Part shown: piece after piece, positions 1 to 7,541 of the stretch
How positions within the stretch are numbered: the stretch's first letter is position 1
Layout: each line of letters begins with the position of its first letter
NCBI GenBank assembly: GCA_003024985.2
Contig: PXIH01S0018811.1
DNA from: Euperipatoides rowelli
Taxonomy: Eukaryota > Onychophora > Udeonychophora > Euonychophora > Peripatopsidae
Length of the DNA: 10,339 nucleotides
Reading direction: 5' to 3' (one strand)
Translations under genes and position numbers: made by a program
Notes under the pieces: model-generated
The model's input: the letters and a program-made list of their open reading frames with translations, nothing else
Told to the model about the DNA's origin: nothing
Database searches by the model: none

Positions 1-331
1 TATATCCACCACATCATGAACATTTTCTTATTTTGTTTTTAGAAACTAAGTAATGATAAGCACTTTAAGCAGTATTAACATAGTAGATACTGTAAATAGA
101 TCAAGGGACACATCAAAAGAGGCATTGGGATTCATGTACAAAAATATCTCATTCACATTACCTTATGTAATAGACATCTGAAATATTCGGTATTTCGTTC
201 ATTATTACATCTTCTGTAGATGTTATTTTTTTCATTGGTATTAGAAGTTATAGTAACGGATAACTGCTGAGCATAATGGTCTGCAAGATCTGAGACTATA
301 ATAGATGCCGAAGAACATTGTTATAATGTAT
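1..331. other. Unassigned AT-rich stretch, possible decayed 3' part of the MULE transposase
   Basis: No clear gene is seen. On the minus strand a short open stretch (about 320 down to 153) follows the transposase relic at 332-1269. Just below 332 a shift of frame gives residues resembling the NYxGSS pattern that follows the first catalytic region in Mutator-like transposases (here HYNN, then SSAS). After that I cannot follow the family, so the transposase may run on in decayed form. No terminal inverted repeat or target duplication for its left end is visible in the window. Confidence 0.3.
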
Positions 332-1269
332 TCACACTGCTCTGTGATTTTCTTCCCATAATTCATCATTAGTTTTGTAGTTGCATCCATGACGATAATT
401 ACTCAGCATTTCAACATCTTTAACAAGTCCTGTTACCAACTCAATAGTAGCACCAATTCCAATATGTGACTGATGGCCTCTTTTCTGCCAAGTACCATCA
501 TATGATATAGTAATATTTAAAGGTTTAGAAATATCAAATAAATGTTCGTGTTCATTATAAAGAATTTCAGAGACATGTGAAAAGTGACCTTGAAGAACTT
601 CATTTACTTTAGAATCTAAATGTTTTACATGTTTTGAAAATGTTTTATGGTGAAATGCACTGGGCATGTTCAATATGGAACACATAGTATTTAATTCTGA
701 AAGCCCAATTCCCATTTGCCTGGTGGCAAACACTAAACGCAGTGACACGTCAAATTTTTTTTTCTTTTGGAGACAGATTATTATTTATGAGATTAGATGG
801 AAAAAAAAAAAATGTAGCCTACTGCATCAAATTCAAAACAATAAATTTCAGATTCCCAAAAAATGGAACCTAAATATTTTTCTTTCATAATGGGCTGCTG
901 ATAATTTTTGAAATTTTGACAAAATAAAAACAAAGACTCTATTGATTTTTGTAAACAATGGACATCTATAAAACGATATTCAGGTACTTGCCTTAAATTG
1001 TCAGAATTATCCCATGTAAATTTTCTAAAATAATTCATTTTTCGTTGTGAAGTATTTTTTTATTTATTAATATCCAAATAAAAAGTAGTAGTAATTGGCT
1101 TAGGAGCAGAAATCTCTGATGCACTCGTGGCAGCATTGTTTACGTTTGATGATTCACCATTTTCATCCGATTTGGAGGATTGCTTACTTTTTTTTCACAG
1201 TTTGTTTTTAACATTTGATTTCCTCTTTTTCCCAAATGGATGCAAGCTTCTAAATTTTTGTTGAGGCAT
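332..1269 (-). pseudogene. Mutator-like (MULE) DDE transposase, N-terminal part, broken
   Basis: This is the relic of a transposase that would cut and move its own element in the nucleus. The likely ATG is at 1267-1269, followed by a basic start (MPQQKFRSLHPFGKKRKS) and then a serine-rich linker. The segment at 1038-793 has EYRFIDVHCLQKSIESL, matching the conserved N-terminal block of the metazoan Mutator-like transposase domain. The segment at 748-332 has FDVSLRLVFATRQMGIG, then SYDGTWQKRGHQSHIGIG with the first catalytic Asp, then LVTGLVKDVEMLS. The remaining catalytic region is not recognisable. Breaks seen: TGA at 1195-1197 and TAA at 1060-1062, both in frame with the ATG, and frameshifts at A/T runs near 770 and 800. 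The family call rests on remembered motifs; the SYDGTWQKRG block makes it fairly safe. It is not functional. Confidence 0.82.
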
Positions 1270-1381
1270 TTTTTAAAATTTAGATTTAAAATACGATATA
1301 AACAATGTGATTTGTCTTTGTTTGCAAACCAATATTTTCACACTATTTGAGGATCAGTTAACGCCATGGTTAAAGCATAGG

Positions 1382-1396
1382 ACACACACACACACA
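1382..1396. repeat. Short AC microsatellite
   Basis: An uninterrupted run of AC dinucleotides about seven units long, lying between the MULE relic and a small foldback sequence. Confidence 0.85.
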
Positions 1397-1404
1397 TTTG
1401 ATGC

Positions 1405-1467
1405 TATTGGCTTGTTAAAATAAGCAGAGCATCATNACTAAGTCATATGATGCTTAGCCAGCCAATA
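1405..1467. repeat. Nested foldback sequence
   Basis: TATTGGCT (1405-1412) is the reverse complement of AGCCAATA (1460-1467). Inside this, AGCATCAT (1428-1435) pairs with ATGATGCT (1447-1454). The single 'n' at 1436 lies in the apparent loop. It could be the terminal foldback of the neighbouring MULE or an independent small element; no target duplication was found. Confidence 0.5.
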
Positions 1468-1536
1468 AGTGCGCTCATTTCATTTAAATAACCTACAAAT
1501 TGTATTTCGAGACATCGTACAATTGAGGAACTGGGC

Positions 1537-1740
1537 GGAAAAAGGGCCTAACTTTGAAAACCTAGTTTTTCAGGAAACGAAAAAAACATTTTATATGTAA
1601 ACGAATTAAGGTATTGATTTCACAATATACTATATTTTTCTTGGGACAATCTGCATTAGACACTCCTTAATTATTTTTTATTTCTGAGCTCACATAGCCG
1701 TAGAAAAATTTAAAAAAAACTGTAGTTACGCCCTTTTTCC
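1537..1740. repeat. Inverted-repeat unit of about 204 bp (MITE-like candidate)
   Basis: GGAAAAAGGGCCTAACT at 1537-1553 faces the inverted copy AGTTACGCCCTTTTTCC at 1724-1740, matching 16 of 17 positions. The interior is AT-rich and non-coding. I found no convincing target duplication on the flanks. So it may be a miniature element, or the right-hand arm may be the terminal repeat of the MULE relic to its left. Confidence 0.5.
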
Positions 1741-1962
1741 ATTAACTCAAATCAGTAAAATAATTTTTGTTTTTAAAAAGTTTATTATTTTTACCTTGAT
1801 TATACAAAAATAGTTCAAATTATATCATGAAATAACAATAAAGTATGTTAATAAAATACTTATTTTATGAAAAACACATTCACAACCCATTTTCTGAATC
1901 ATCAGATTCTGTTTCCAACACTTCAGATTCAGTCCNTCATTTCGCTGTTTCTAAAATGGAAC
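1741..1962. other. AT-rich non-coding stretch
   Basis: It lies between the inverted-repeat unit and the stop codon of the second transposase relic (minus strand), so part may be that element's 3' untranslated region. It contains one 'n' and no open frame with family resemblance. I see no terminal repeat. Confidence 0.4.
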
Positions 1963-3067
1963 TTATTTCAATTCTTCATCTTCATCCAAATAACGCAGCA
2001 AATCACGTACATCACTGATCTTAGCCTCATTCAAGGGGACATATGGAACACTGTCTAGATTTATGTTTGATGGGATTTTGACACACTTTGAGATTTTGAA
2101 TGTTCAGGTGTGTAACTCTCTGCAGCGATGACAGAATCTTTCATGTATTTAATCTGTACATATTTTCCCAAAGTAAACTTAGGCATGTTTAAAAAGTACT
2201 TCTTTAAAGAAGTATCCCAGTCCTTAATAAGGTATTAGCTAAAATAACTTTTAAAAGGTTCAGGTGTTTTACGAGACTGTTGAATGACATCAACACAAGT
2301 ATTGACACTGCCAATATTTGGTAACTTTTTTAAACACTGACAAATAATACCGAAATTTCTATCACACTGATTATATGAGTGACCACGAACTGGAAATATG
2401 TGTAACACTTCAACACTTTAGATAGTTGATAACCAGGCACACAATTTTACAAATGCAAAGTTTTTATTCTGGCCATAACAAGAATCAGATAGCATGATAA
2501 TCTTCTTTAAGTTTGGATAATTTGATTTTACAAACAGTGTTGGTACCTCTTTTGGACTGATGCTCTAAGAATAAATACATACTGCTACAACTACCATTGT
2601 GACAGTGAACATTAAACATGTACAACCAAATCAGTCTTTTGTAGAATTGGTTTGTTACATTTAATTTTAGGAGGGGACAATTTTGCACGTAATCAAATTC
2701 AATTACAATAGTATTAGAATTTTCCAAGGAATCAATGGTTTCACGTTTCAGACGTACATATGCTTCAACTTTTTTCTTGTGCAGATTAAGTTGCACTTTG
2801 CAGGGCTCATTGGGATCAACAGCAAGTTTTTTTTCACTTTCGACAAATAAATTGCACACATCAGTTCTAGGGAGTCTAAAAGAGTACTCACTGTTCTCCA
2901 TAAAGTAACGTTGGTATGTATACTTCATTTTCAAAATATTGCAAGTTTTCTTAAAATAATACGCCTCAAAACTTTGAAAAAGGAGCTAGACATTCAAATT
3001 TGGATTTTCAAAATATCTACGGCTCGTTTTTCTGCCTTGGTAGTGAGTAGTCTTACTTGGAATACTT
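1963..3067 (-). pseudogene. RNase H/DDE-type transposase relic (DUF7869-like), main part
   Basis: This is the body of a transposase-like protein widespread in invertebrate genomes, read on the minus strand. In order it shows THYQGRKTSRRYFENPNLNV (from about 3042), then MENSEYSFRLPRTDVCNLF, then the first acidic motif VIEFDYVQNCPLLKLN followed by FYKRLIWLYMFNVH. Next come a second motif SDSCYGQNKNFAFVKL and a third HSYNQCDRNFGIICQCLKK. The C-terminal tail is LDSVPYVPLNEAKISDVRDL, ending in a stop at 1963-1965. Known relatives share an FD..., SDSCxGQNRN and DRxFG arrangement. Damage: TAG at 2986-2988, a one-base frameshift near 2502, TAA at 2418-2420 and 2235-2237, and another shift near 2060. 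The N-terminal piece lies beyond an inserted element, at 4057-4165. The family name is from memory; the motif order is seen directly. It is inactive. Confidence 0.75.
3060..3067. repeat. Left 8-bp target-site duplication
   Basis: GAATACTT here is repeated exactly at 4057-4064, directly outside the inverted repeats of the inserted element. Confidence 0.9.
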
Positions 3068-3092
3068 GGGGGCATTCCAGTTTACTTGCCCC
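3068..3092 (+). repeat. Left terminal inverted repeat
   Basis: A 25-bp end repeat of the 989-bp element, differing from the right copy at two positions (4 and 6). It is followed within a few bases by a CCAAGATGGCGCC sequence at about 3097-3109. Confidence 0.9.
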
Positions 3093-3113
3093 CATCCAAG
3101 ATGGCGCCTGCCA

Positions 3114-3269
3114 GTCGTAAATTACCGATAATTAGCAGACACTTTTCTAATGTCCCAAATATTGAATTATTATTTAAAATATAAATTCAAACATTGAATT
3201 AATATGATAAATAATAATTCAATATTAAGACATTAGAATTATGCCTGCTAATTACCGATAATTAACGAC
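3114..3269. repeat. Long hairpin-forming inverted repeat inside the 989-bp element
   Basis: The left arm (3114 to about 3176) begins GTCGTAAATTACCGATAATT. The right arm (about 3209-3269) gives GTCGTTAATTATCGGTAATT in reverse complement. The arms stay similar for about 60 bases, through TTCTAATGTC and ATATTGAATTATTATTTA, with a few mismatches and one or two single-base gaps. The loop is about 30 bases of AT. It may be a subterminal stem of its host element or an older foldback element captured by it. Confidence 0.88.
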
Positions 3270-3359
3270 TGTTATAATAAAGAATTTCAACTATCTACTA
3301 ACCTTAAAAGTACAATTTAATAAATAACTAATATAAAAAAATACTATTCTTATCGAAAA

Positions 3360-3765
3360 TGTTTTAAATAGAATTACTATTTAGGCTATTACATCTCTAA
3401 TCTTACCCCTTAACCTGACCCTAACTGCAATCGACTTAGCTATTGGCCGGATACAGAAAAAGTGTAATAATGCATTTTAAAATATTTTCAATATTTTATT
3501 ACATAACTAATCTTACCCCTTAACCTGACCCTAACTCCAACAAGTGTGAAATCAACTTAGCTATTGGCCGGATACAGAAAAAGTGTAATAATGCATTTTA
3601 AAATATTTTCAATATTTTATTACATAACTAATCTTACCCCTTAACCTGACCCTAACTCCAACAAGTGTGAAATTAGACTTAGCTATTGGCCGGATACACA
3701 AAAGATGTAAATATCCCTTTTTATATAAGTTTAATATTTTATTACATGTCTAACCTTACCTCCCT
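3360..3765. repeat. Tandem repeat, about 3.3 copies of a 110-122 bp unit
   Basis: The block TCTTACCCCTTAACCTGACC begins at 3401, 3511 and 3632, and a weaker copy (CCTTACCTCC) is near 3754. Spacings are 110, 121 and about 122. The first unit lacks an 11-base piece (about CAAGTGTGAAA) found in units two and three. Each unit also carries TAGCTATTGGCCGGATAC and an AT-rich segment ending ATTTTATTACAT. The first and last copies are the most diverged, as expected of a decaying array. There is no coding capacity. Confidence 0.92.
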
Positions 3766-4031
3766 ACTATGTTAAAATGCTACTTTTCCCCAATTCTCAA
3801 ACTTAACAAACACTACAATNCTAATTTAAAACTCTAAATAAATCATGAAATAAATTAAATCTTACCCAACGAGCTAGAATCCATGTGCACCATAACTGGT
3901 TATAAAAATACGTATTTACGCATGCTCGGAAAACCTTACGTCATGACAAATACCAGAAAAAGAAAAAAAAACAATTGATAATATTGTTCAAAACCAAAGC
4001 AAAACTGGCGCATGAGTAGCAGCAATATCCA

Positions 4032-4056
4032 GGGGCAAGTAAACTGGAATACTCCC
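4032..4056 (-). repeat. Right terminal inverted repeat
   Basis: GGGGCAAGTAAACTGGAAT followed by ACTCCC, the inverted partner of 3068-3092. Confidence 0.9.
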
Positions 4057-4064
4057 GAATACTT
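4057..4064. repeat. Right 8-bp target-site duplication
   Basis: GAATACTT, identical to 3060-3067. It also forms codons of the interrupted transposase on the minus strand. Confidence 0.9.
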
Positions 4065-4165
4065 TGCCAATGTTCTTGCACTAAATTCCATACAGTGTGA
4101 ATTTGATGAGGCCTAGTGCTATGCTTTCCATTGTTTTCAGTATGTACAGCTCTTAAAAACACAGG
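4057..4165 (-). pseudogene. N-terminal fragment of the DUF7869-like transposase
   Basis: The minus-strand reading VFLRAVHTE, NNGKHSTRPHQIH, then VWNLVQEHWQSI matches the N-terminal block of the same family as the relic at 1963-3067, where relatives have a GKH...RP...H(I/W)xSI/F pattern followed by SHY. If the 989-bp insertion and one copy of the 8-bp duplication are removed, QEHWQSI continues in the same frame into PSKTTHYQGR of the main part. Upstream (above 4168) the frame passes directly into the 3' repeat tail of a LINE, so the true start is lost. The apparent start MNKTNNNTNTN is translated LINE tail, not transposase. Confidence 0.75.
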
Positions 4166-4168
4166 ACT

Positions 4169-4200
4169 ATTAGTATTAGTATTATTATTAGTTTTATTCA
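4169..4200 (-). repeat. LINE 3' terminal TAA-type repeat with polyadenylation-like signal
   Basis: Read on the minus strand, AATAAAAC is followed by TAA-like triplets (ACTAATAATAATACTAATAC). Simple tandem repeats in place of poly-A are known at the 3' ends of several LINE groups. The transposase frame resumes directly after it. Confidence 0.7.
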
Positions 4201-4314
4201 ATATTAAAGATAAATAGATGTACAGTGTTCATAAATGTATATAAAAAATTTAAGTAAGACCTTTGCCCAGAGGATTTAGGTCTCATTACAAAGAAGAATG
4301 ATTAATTAAATAAA

Positions 4315-5430
4315 TTAATAAATAAAATAAAAAAAAATATATAAAGAAGAATTAAGTTCTTCAATGGCTACAACTGGGGATTTCCTGAATATGGAAGTAT
4401 GAGAGTAAGGGACCAAATATTTATTAGAGCGTTTCTTATGTTTTTTCCAGAAATTATGTCCCTTTTAGGTGGAAGGAACTGGGGGGGGGAAAGTTCCTAG
4501 AAATTTTTTTTCTTCTTACAGACAAAGATTCAATGTATAACAACAAAAGATCAGATTGGTAATCAACATGATTAGCTCCTTTAATAATGTTCACAGCTCT
4601 TCTCTGCACTGATTCAAGAGATTGAACGTGACAAAGTCAAGGCAGGATTCCACACTGGGGCACAATATTCCAATGTGGAATGAATAAAAGATATGTAAGT
4701 CATCAACAAAATCCTACAATCAGCTCCCATCCTCCTTAACTTATACAAGATGAATAAAGATTTATTGGTCTTTTTAATCATTCCATCAACTTTCAAATTC
4801 CATCCAAGATTGTCCTTGATGCACACTCCCAAGATAAGAATGTGATTAACACTAAGAAGTTGAACACCATTGATGGTGAAAGAATGAATAGATTTTTTCT
4901 TATGAAAGTCACGAATAATCAGACAATTTTTATCTAAATTAATAGATATATTAATCTCAATACACTGATTAACAATATTAATAGTGGCCAATTGAGGAAG
5001 ACTAAGACTATCTTGATTTAATGTAAAGGTGACTATCAAATCATCGACATATTTAAGGTGATATTTACAATCCGTAGCAATATCATTGACTAAAACTGAA
5101 AATCAAACTACCTATCACGGACCCCTGAGGGACTCCATTACTGCAGACAAAATGCATTGTTGAACCATTAATGGGATTTTTCATATATTGGAGTCTTTTA
5201 AACAGGAAAGAGTGAATACAAGTGACTATAGAGTTAGAATGAAGGATACCTCTAAGCTTCTTCATGAAGACAGAATGATCAAAGTTATCAAAAGCCTTTC
5301 TGAAATCCCACCAAATTGAAATGGCTCTAAAGACGGAGATAAAGCCGGGAGGATACGTGAAAGAATGTGTTTCTCACAAAATTTGGCCAAAGGAGAAGTC
5401 AGTGATATCGGTCTTAGGTGACTAGGATCC
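4315..5430 (-). pseudogene. LINE reverse transcriptase and C-terminal region, broken
   Basis: This region would have made DNA from the element's RNA. Motifs in order on the minus strand are: DPSHLRPISLTSPLAKFCEK (5430-5371), then PFQFGG, then DFRKAFDNFDH (first catalytic Asp, 5287-5307), then NGVPQGSVIGSLIF. The catalytic YVDD is at 5040-5051. The thumb region follows with LGVCIKDNLGWN and LEYCAPVWNPALT, then LESVQRRAVNIIKG, and a tail SNKYLVPYSHTSIFRKSP before the stop at 4315-4317. About 30 residues normally between QFGG and DFRKAFD are missing. Frameshifts are near 5090-5105, 4630 and 5310, and there is a stop after FPPPVPST. Both aspartate motifs survive, but the frame is shattered. RT identity is certain; clade is not. 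Confidence 0.9.
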
Positions 5431-5439
5431 TGGGGAGAT

Positions 5440-5860
5440 GAAATTTTTGGGATTGTATTTAATGTCAGATTTCCAAATGGAGGGACAACATTGATTTAGT
5501 AAGGAAAGGTTGATGAGTCAAATTATTGGATCGGTAAGTTCAGCAGCAAACTCACTCCAAATGAAGTCAGGAATACAATCAGAGGAAGAAGAGGAGTTGA
5601 CAAAATTTTTGATAAACCATAAAAAATATCTGAAGAGCAAGCTAAAGGTATGTCGGAATGAAAATTTTTAACTGTAAAAAATCAGGATCTAAAGGCTTTT
5701 GAGTATTAGCCAAAGATGAAAAAAAGTGGAAAGTTGCAAGAAATTTCTCTTCCACTACCTTATCTGGGAAGGTAATATTCAAGCTGGAACGTTCTCTACC
5801 CATTAATTTTTTGATATGTGCATAGAACAGGACAATTAAACAAAACATTATCAAACCATT
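5440..5860 (-). pseudogene. LINE linker between endonuclease and reverse transcriptase
   Basis: Two readable blocks remain. The first (about 5854-5645) includes MGRERSSLNITF and FLATFHFFSSLANTQ, like the stretch before the RT where LINE proteins carry an FNxFF-type motif. The second (about 5600-5450) gives SSSSDCIPDFIWSEFAAELT and QCCPSIWKSDIKYNPK, matching the usual pattern of D(G)xP...E.A..L..P and P..WK....P..K just before RPISL. The blocks are in different frames with a stop between them. It is an inactive part of the LINE. Confidence 0.7.
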
Positions 5861-6150
5861 TCTTATTCAAATTTTTCAACAAAAATTTAATTTCAATATT
5901 TAAAAAATTAACCTGATCATGAATGTTATTTACAAATGGATATTTCTATCAACAAAAATATTACTTAACTCATCAGTAAACCAAGCCAGAGTGTTAGGCT
6001 TAAGTTTCTTGCTAATCAGGGGTATGCACTGTAAGTAGATTTAATAAATTTGATTGTGTTACCAATCAGCAGGCTCCTCAATGTTGTCACTAAGATAAAC
6101 ATAATTCCAATCAAAATCACTTCAAACTCTATTCATATTTATAATGCTTT
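5861..6150 (-). other. Decayed LINE sequence after the endonuclease
   Basis: It lies within the LINE by position, downstream of the endonuclease on the minus strand. No frame stays open long enough to give motifs; short open pieces resemble nothing specific. This fits the poorly conserved region of LINE proteins, further decayed. Confidence 0.45.
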
Positions 6151-6866
6151 TGGTTTTTTTGGTCTGTAATTAATAATGGTACTATTATTTTCAGGGGGAG
6201 AAGATTGATTAGGTTGCAAATAAATCATATTGTGATCGCTGAAAGCAATCGGAAGAAACATGGAACAGAAATAAATAATCTGTATATTTGAGGACCATTT
6301 ATCAAGAAAAGTATCCTTACGCGATGGCGGAAAAATAATCTGTTTAAAATATGTATAATTATTAATAAATTTAACATCAAATTCATTAAAATCGCCAATG
6401 ATGAAAATATTAGCTTTATAGTTTAATGTTAAGAGGTGATCAATTTCACAAATTATTGCTTTAAATTATCAGGAAGTGGATCATTCGGATGTGAGTAAAG
6501 AACAATAACGGCTATCCATGAAACAGACCTTGGAAGAAGTTCAGACCTTAATATTAAAGTCAATACATCCAGTGATGAGTCAGGAGAGGGCTTAAAAGCT
6601 TGTGCTGTAATACTGACATAGGCTATTACTCCAGCACCATGATGCTTGTCCACTCGGTTTCTTGTTTTATTAAAAGTGGTGGAATTATCGTCATAAGAAA
6701 AAGATCTATCTTCAGAAATCCAGGTTTCAACAAAATACGCCAAATCAGGTTTATAATTGAGAATATTCCACTCCACTTGATCAAATTTATTGGCTATAGA
6801 ACAAAGATTAGAATAAAGAATAGAAGGGAACTGATAAAAATTATTTTTCAATTTAATTTCAATTAA
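6151..6866 (-). pseudogene. LINE APE-type endonuclease domain, broken
   Basis: This domain would nick the target DNA. The minus strand reads SILYSNLCSIANKFDQVEW (the NxRSLxNK-like opening), PDLAYFVETWISED (with the catalytic Glu in ETW), GAGVIAYVS, then after a frame change ANIFIIGDFNEFDV with GDFN at 6385-6396. Next come RKDTFLDKWSSN and AFSDHNMIYLQP, with SDH at 6232-6240. These are the E, D/N and D/H residues of the APE fold. A stop after PDNLKQ (near 6450) and one frame change separate the halves. The start is cut at 6863-6866 by a TTAA insertion; the upstream continuation lies at 7538-7755. Confidence 0.88.
6863..6866. repeat. Left TTAA target duplication
   Basis: TTAA directly outside the inverted repeat; repeated at 7538-7541. 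Confidence 0.85.
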
Positions 6867-7537
6867 AGGTCAAATGTAACGGATTTTTTAAATTTTTTTT
6901 TTATTATTGATTTTTAAAGATTTTTACTAAAAAAAATTTTCCACCAGAAAAAGAAAAAAAAAAAATTAAAAAAAAAAAAGTTATTTACAATTCAATTTTT
7001 AAAATAATTGTCTTTAGCTCCTCACCCTTAAAACAAGATTGTCCACTTTACACACCAGGTGAGATATTTTGTGACATCATAGCCTATAAATGAATACAGC
7101 TTGCTATACTTAACTATAGAATATTTGCTATATTTGTCAGCGTAAAGCTGGATATCATATGGTCTAAATGTTTAAACACTTGTAAAAAATCATAATCAAA
7201 TTCATCCTTTGTGCTATTATGGTCCAATTTATTTTTTTTAAAAAACAAAATGATCTTTAATGCAAGTTGAATATACCTCTATTTGCATGTTAAATCATTA
7301 CAAAGAGAACAGCTGTAGAGGCTATTTCTATATCAAATAATCTCAAATCCAAAACAAAATGTGAAATCTTCAAATTGTAATCTCAGACTGAGGATAGCAA
7401 TAGTCTTAATTTTATCTTTAAATAACTTTTTTTTTATGCATTTTAAATATTTTTTTTTTAGTAGATTTTTTTTAATAGTAATTATCTTTGAAAATCAATA
7501 ATAAAAAAAAATTAAAAAAATCCGTTACATTTGACCT
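6867..7537. mobile_element. Non-autonomous element, 671 bp, long TIRs, TTAA target site
   Basis: Both ends read AGGTCAAATGTAACGGATTT inward and stay alike for about 65 bases (through TATTATTGATTTT and AAAGAT), with weaker likeness perhaps to 130 bases. TTAA flanks both ends exactly. The interior is AT-rich with long A and T runs and no protein signal. TTAA duplications are known for piggyBac and Kolobok elements. The AGG start and the long inverted repeats fit Kolobok better than the CCC start of piggyBac, but this is inference. It splits the LINE between its upstream segment and its endonuclease. Confidence 0.9.
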
Positions 7538-7541
7538 TTAA
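7538..7541. repeat. Right TTAA target duplication
   Basis: Second copy of TTAA flanking the 671-bp element. Confidence 0.85.

Larger units (their letters stand above)
3068..4056. mobile_element. Non-autonomous DNA transposon, 989 bp, 25-bp TIRs, 8-bp TSD
   Basis: The left end (3068-3092) begins GGGGGCATTCCAGTTTACTT. The right end (4032-4056), read in reverse complement, begins GGGAGTATTCCAGTTTACTT. They match at 23 of 25 positions. Both ends abut the perfect 8-bp duplication GAATACTT. Inside are a hairpin (3114-3269) and tandem repeats (about 3360-3765), with no open frame resembling a transposase, so it would have depended on enzymes supplied elsewhere. An 8-bp duplication is known for hAT, P and Merlin types. 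The ends start GGG rather than the CAG typical of hAT, so I leave the superfamily open. It sits in a decayed transposase, and its removal rejoins that frame. Confidence 0.9.

Noticed and set aside
666-890. Plus-strand open frame of 74 codons
   Set aside because: It overlaps the MULE relic in antisense, and its lysine- and phenylalanine-rich product comes from A and T runs.
1867-2058. Plus-strand open frame of 63 codons
   Set aside because: Antisense to the C-terminal end of the DUF7869-like relic and contains an uncalled base; no family motif.
2911-3120. Plus-strand open frame of 69 codons
   Set aside because: It crosses the end of the 989-bp insertion and lies antisense to transposase codons; an artefact of the junction.
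3401-3753. Telomere-like or CRISPR-like array
   Set aside because: CCCTAAC-like words occur, but units are 110-122 bp long with no short repeat-spacer pattern and no head-to-tail hexamers.
3941-4201. Single gene starting MNKTNNNTNTN
   Set aside because: The first residues translate the LINE TAA-type tail and the last ones the inserted element's TIR; only the middle is a real protein relic.
6600-6866. Plus-strand open frame of 88 codons
   Set aside because: Antisense to the LINE endonuclease, which has clear motifs on the other strand.
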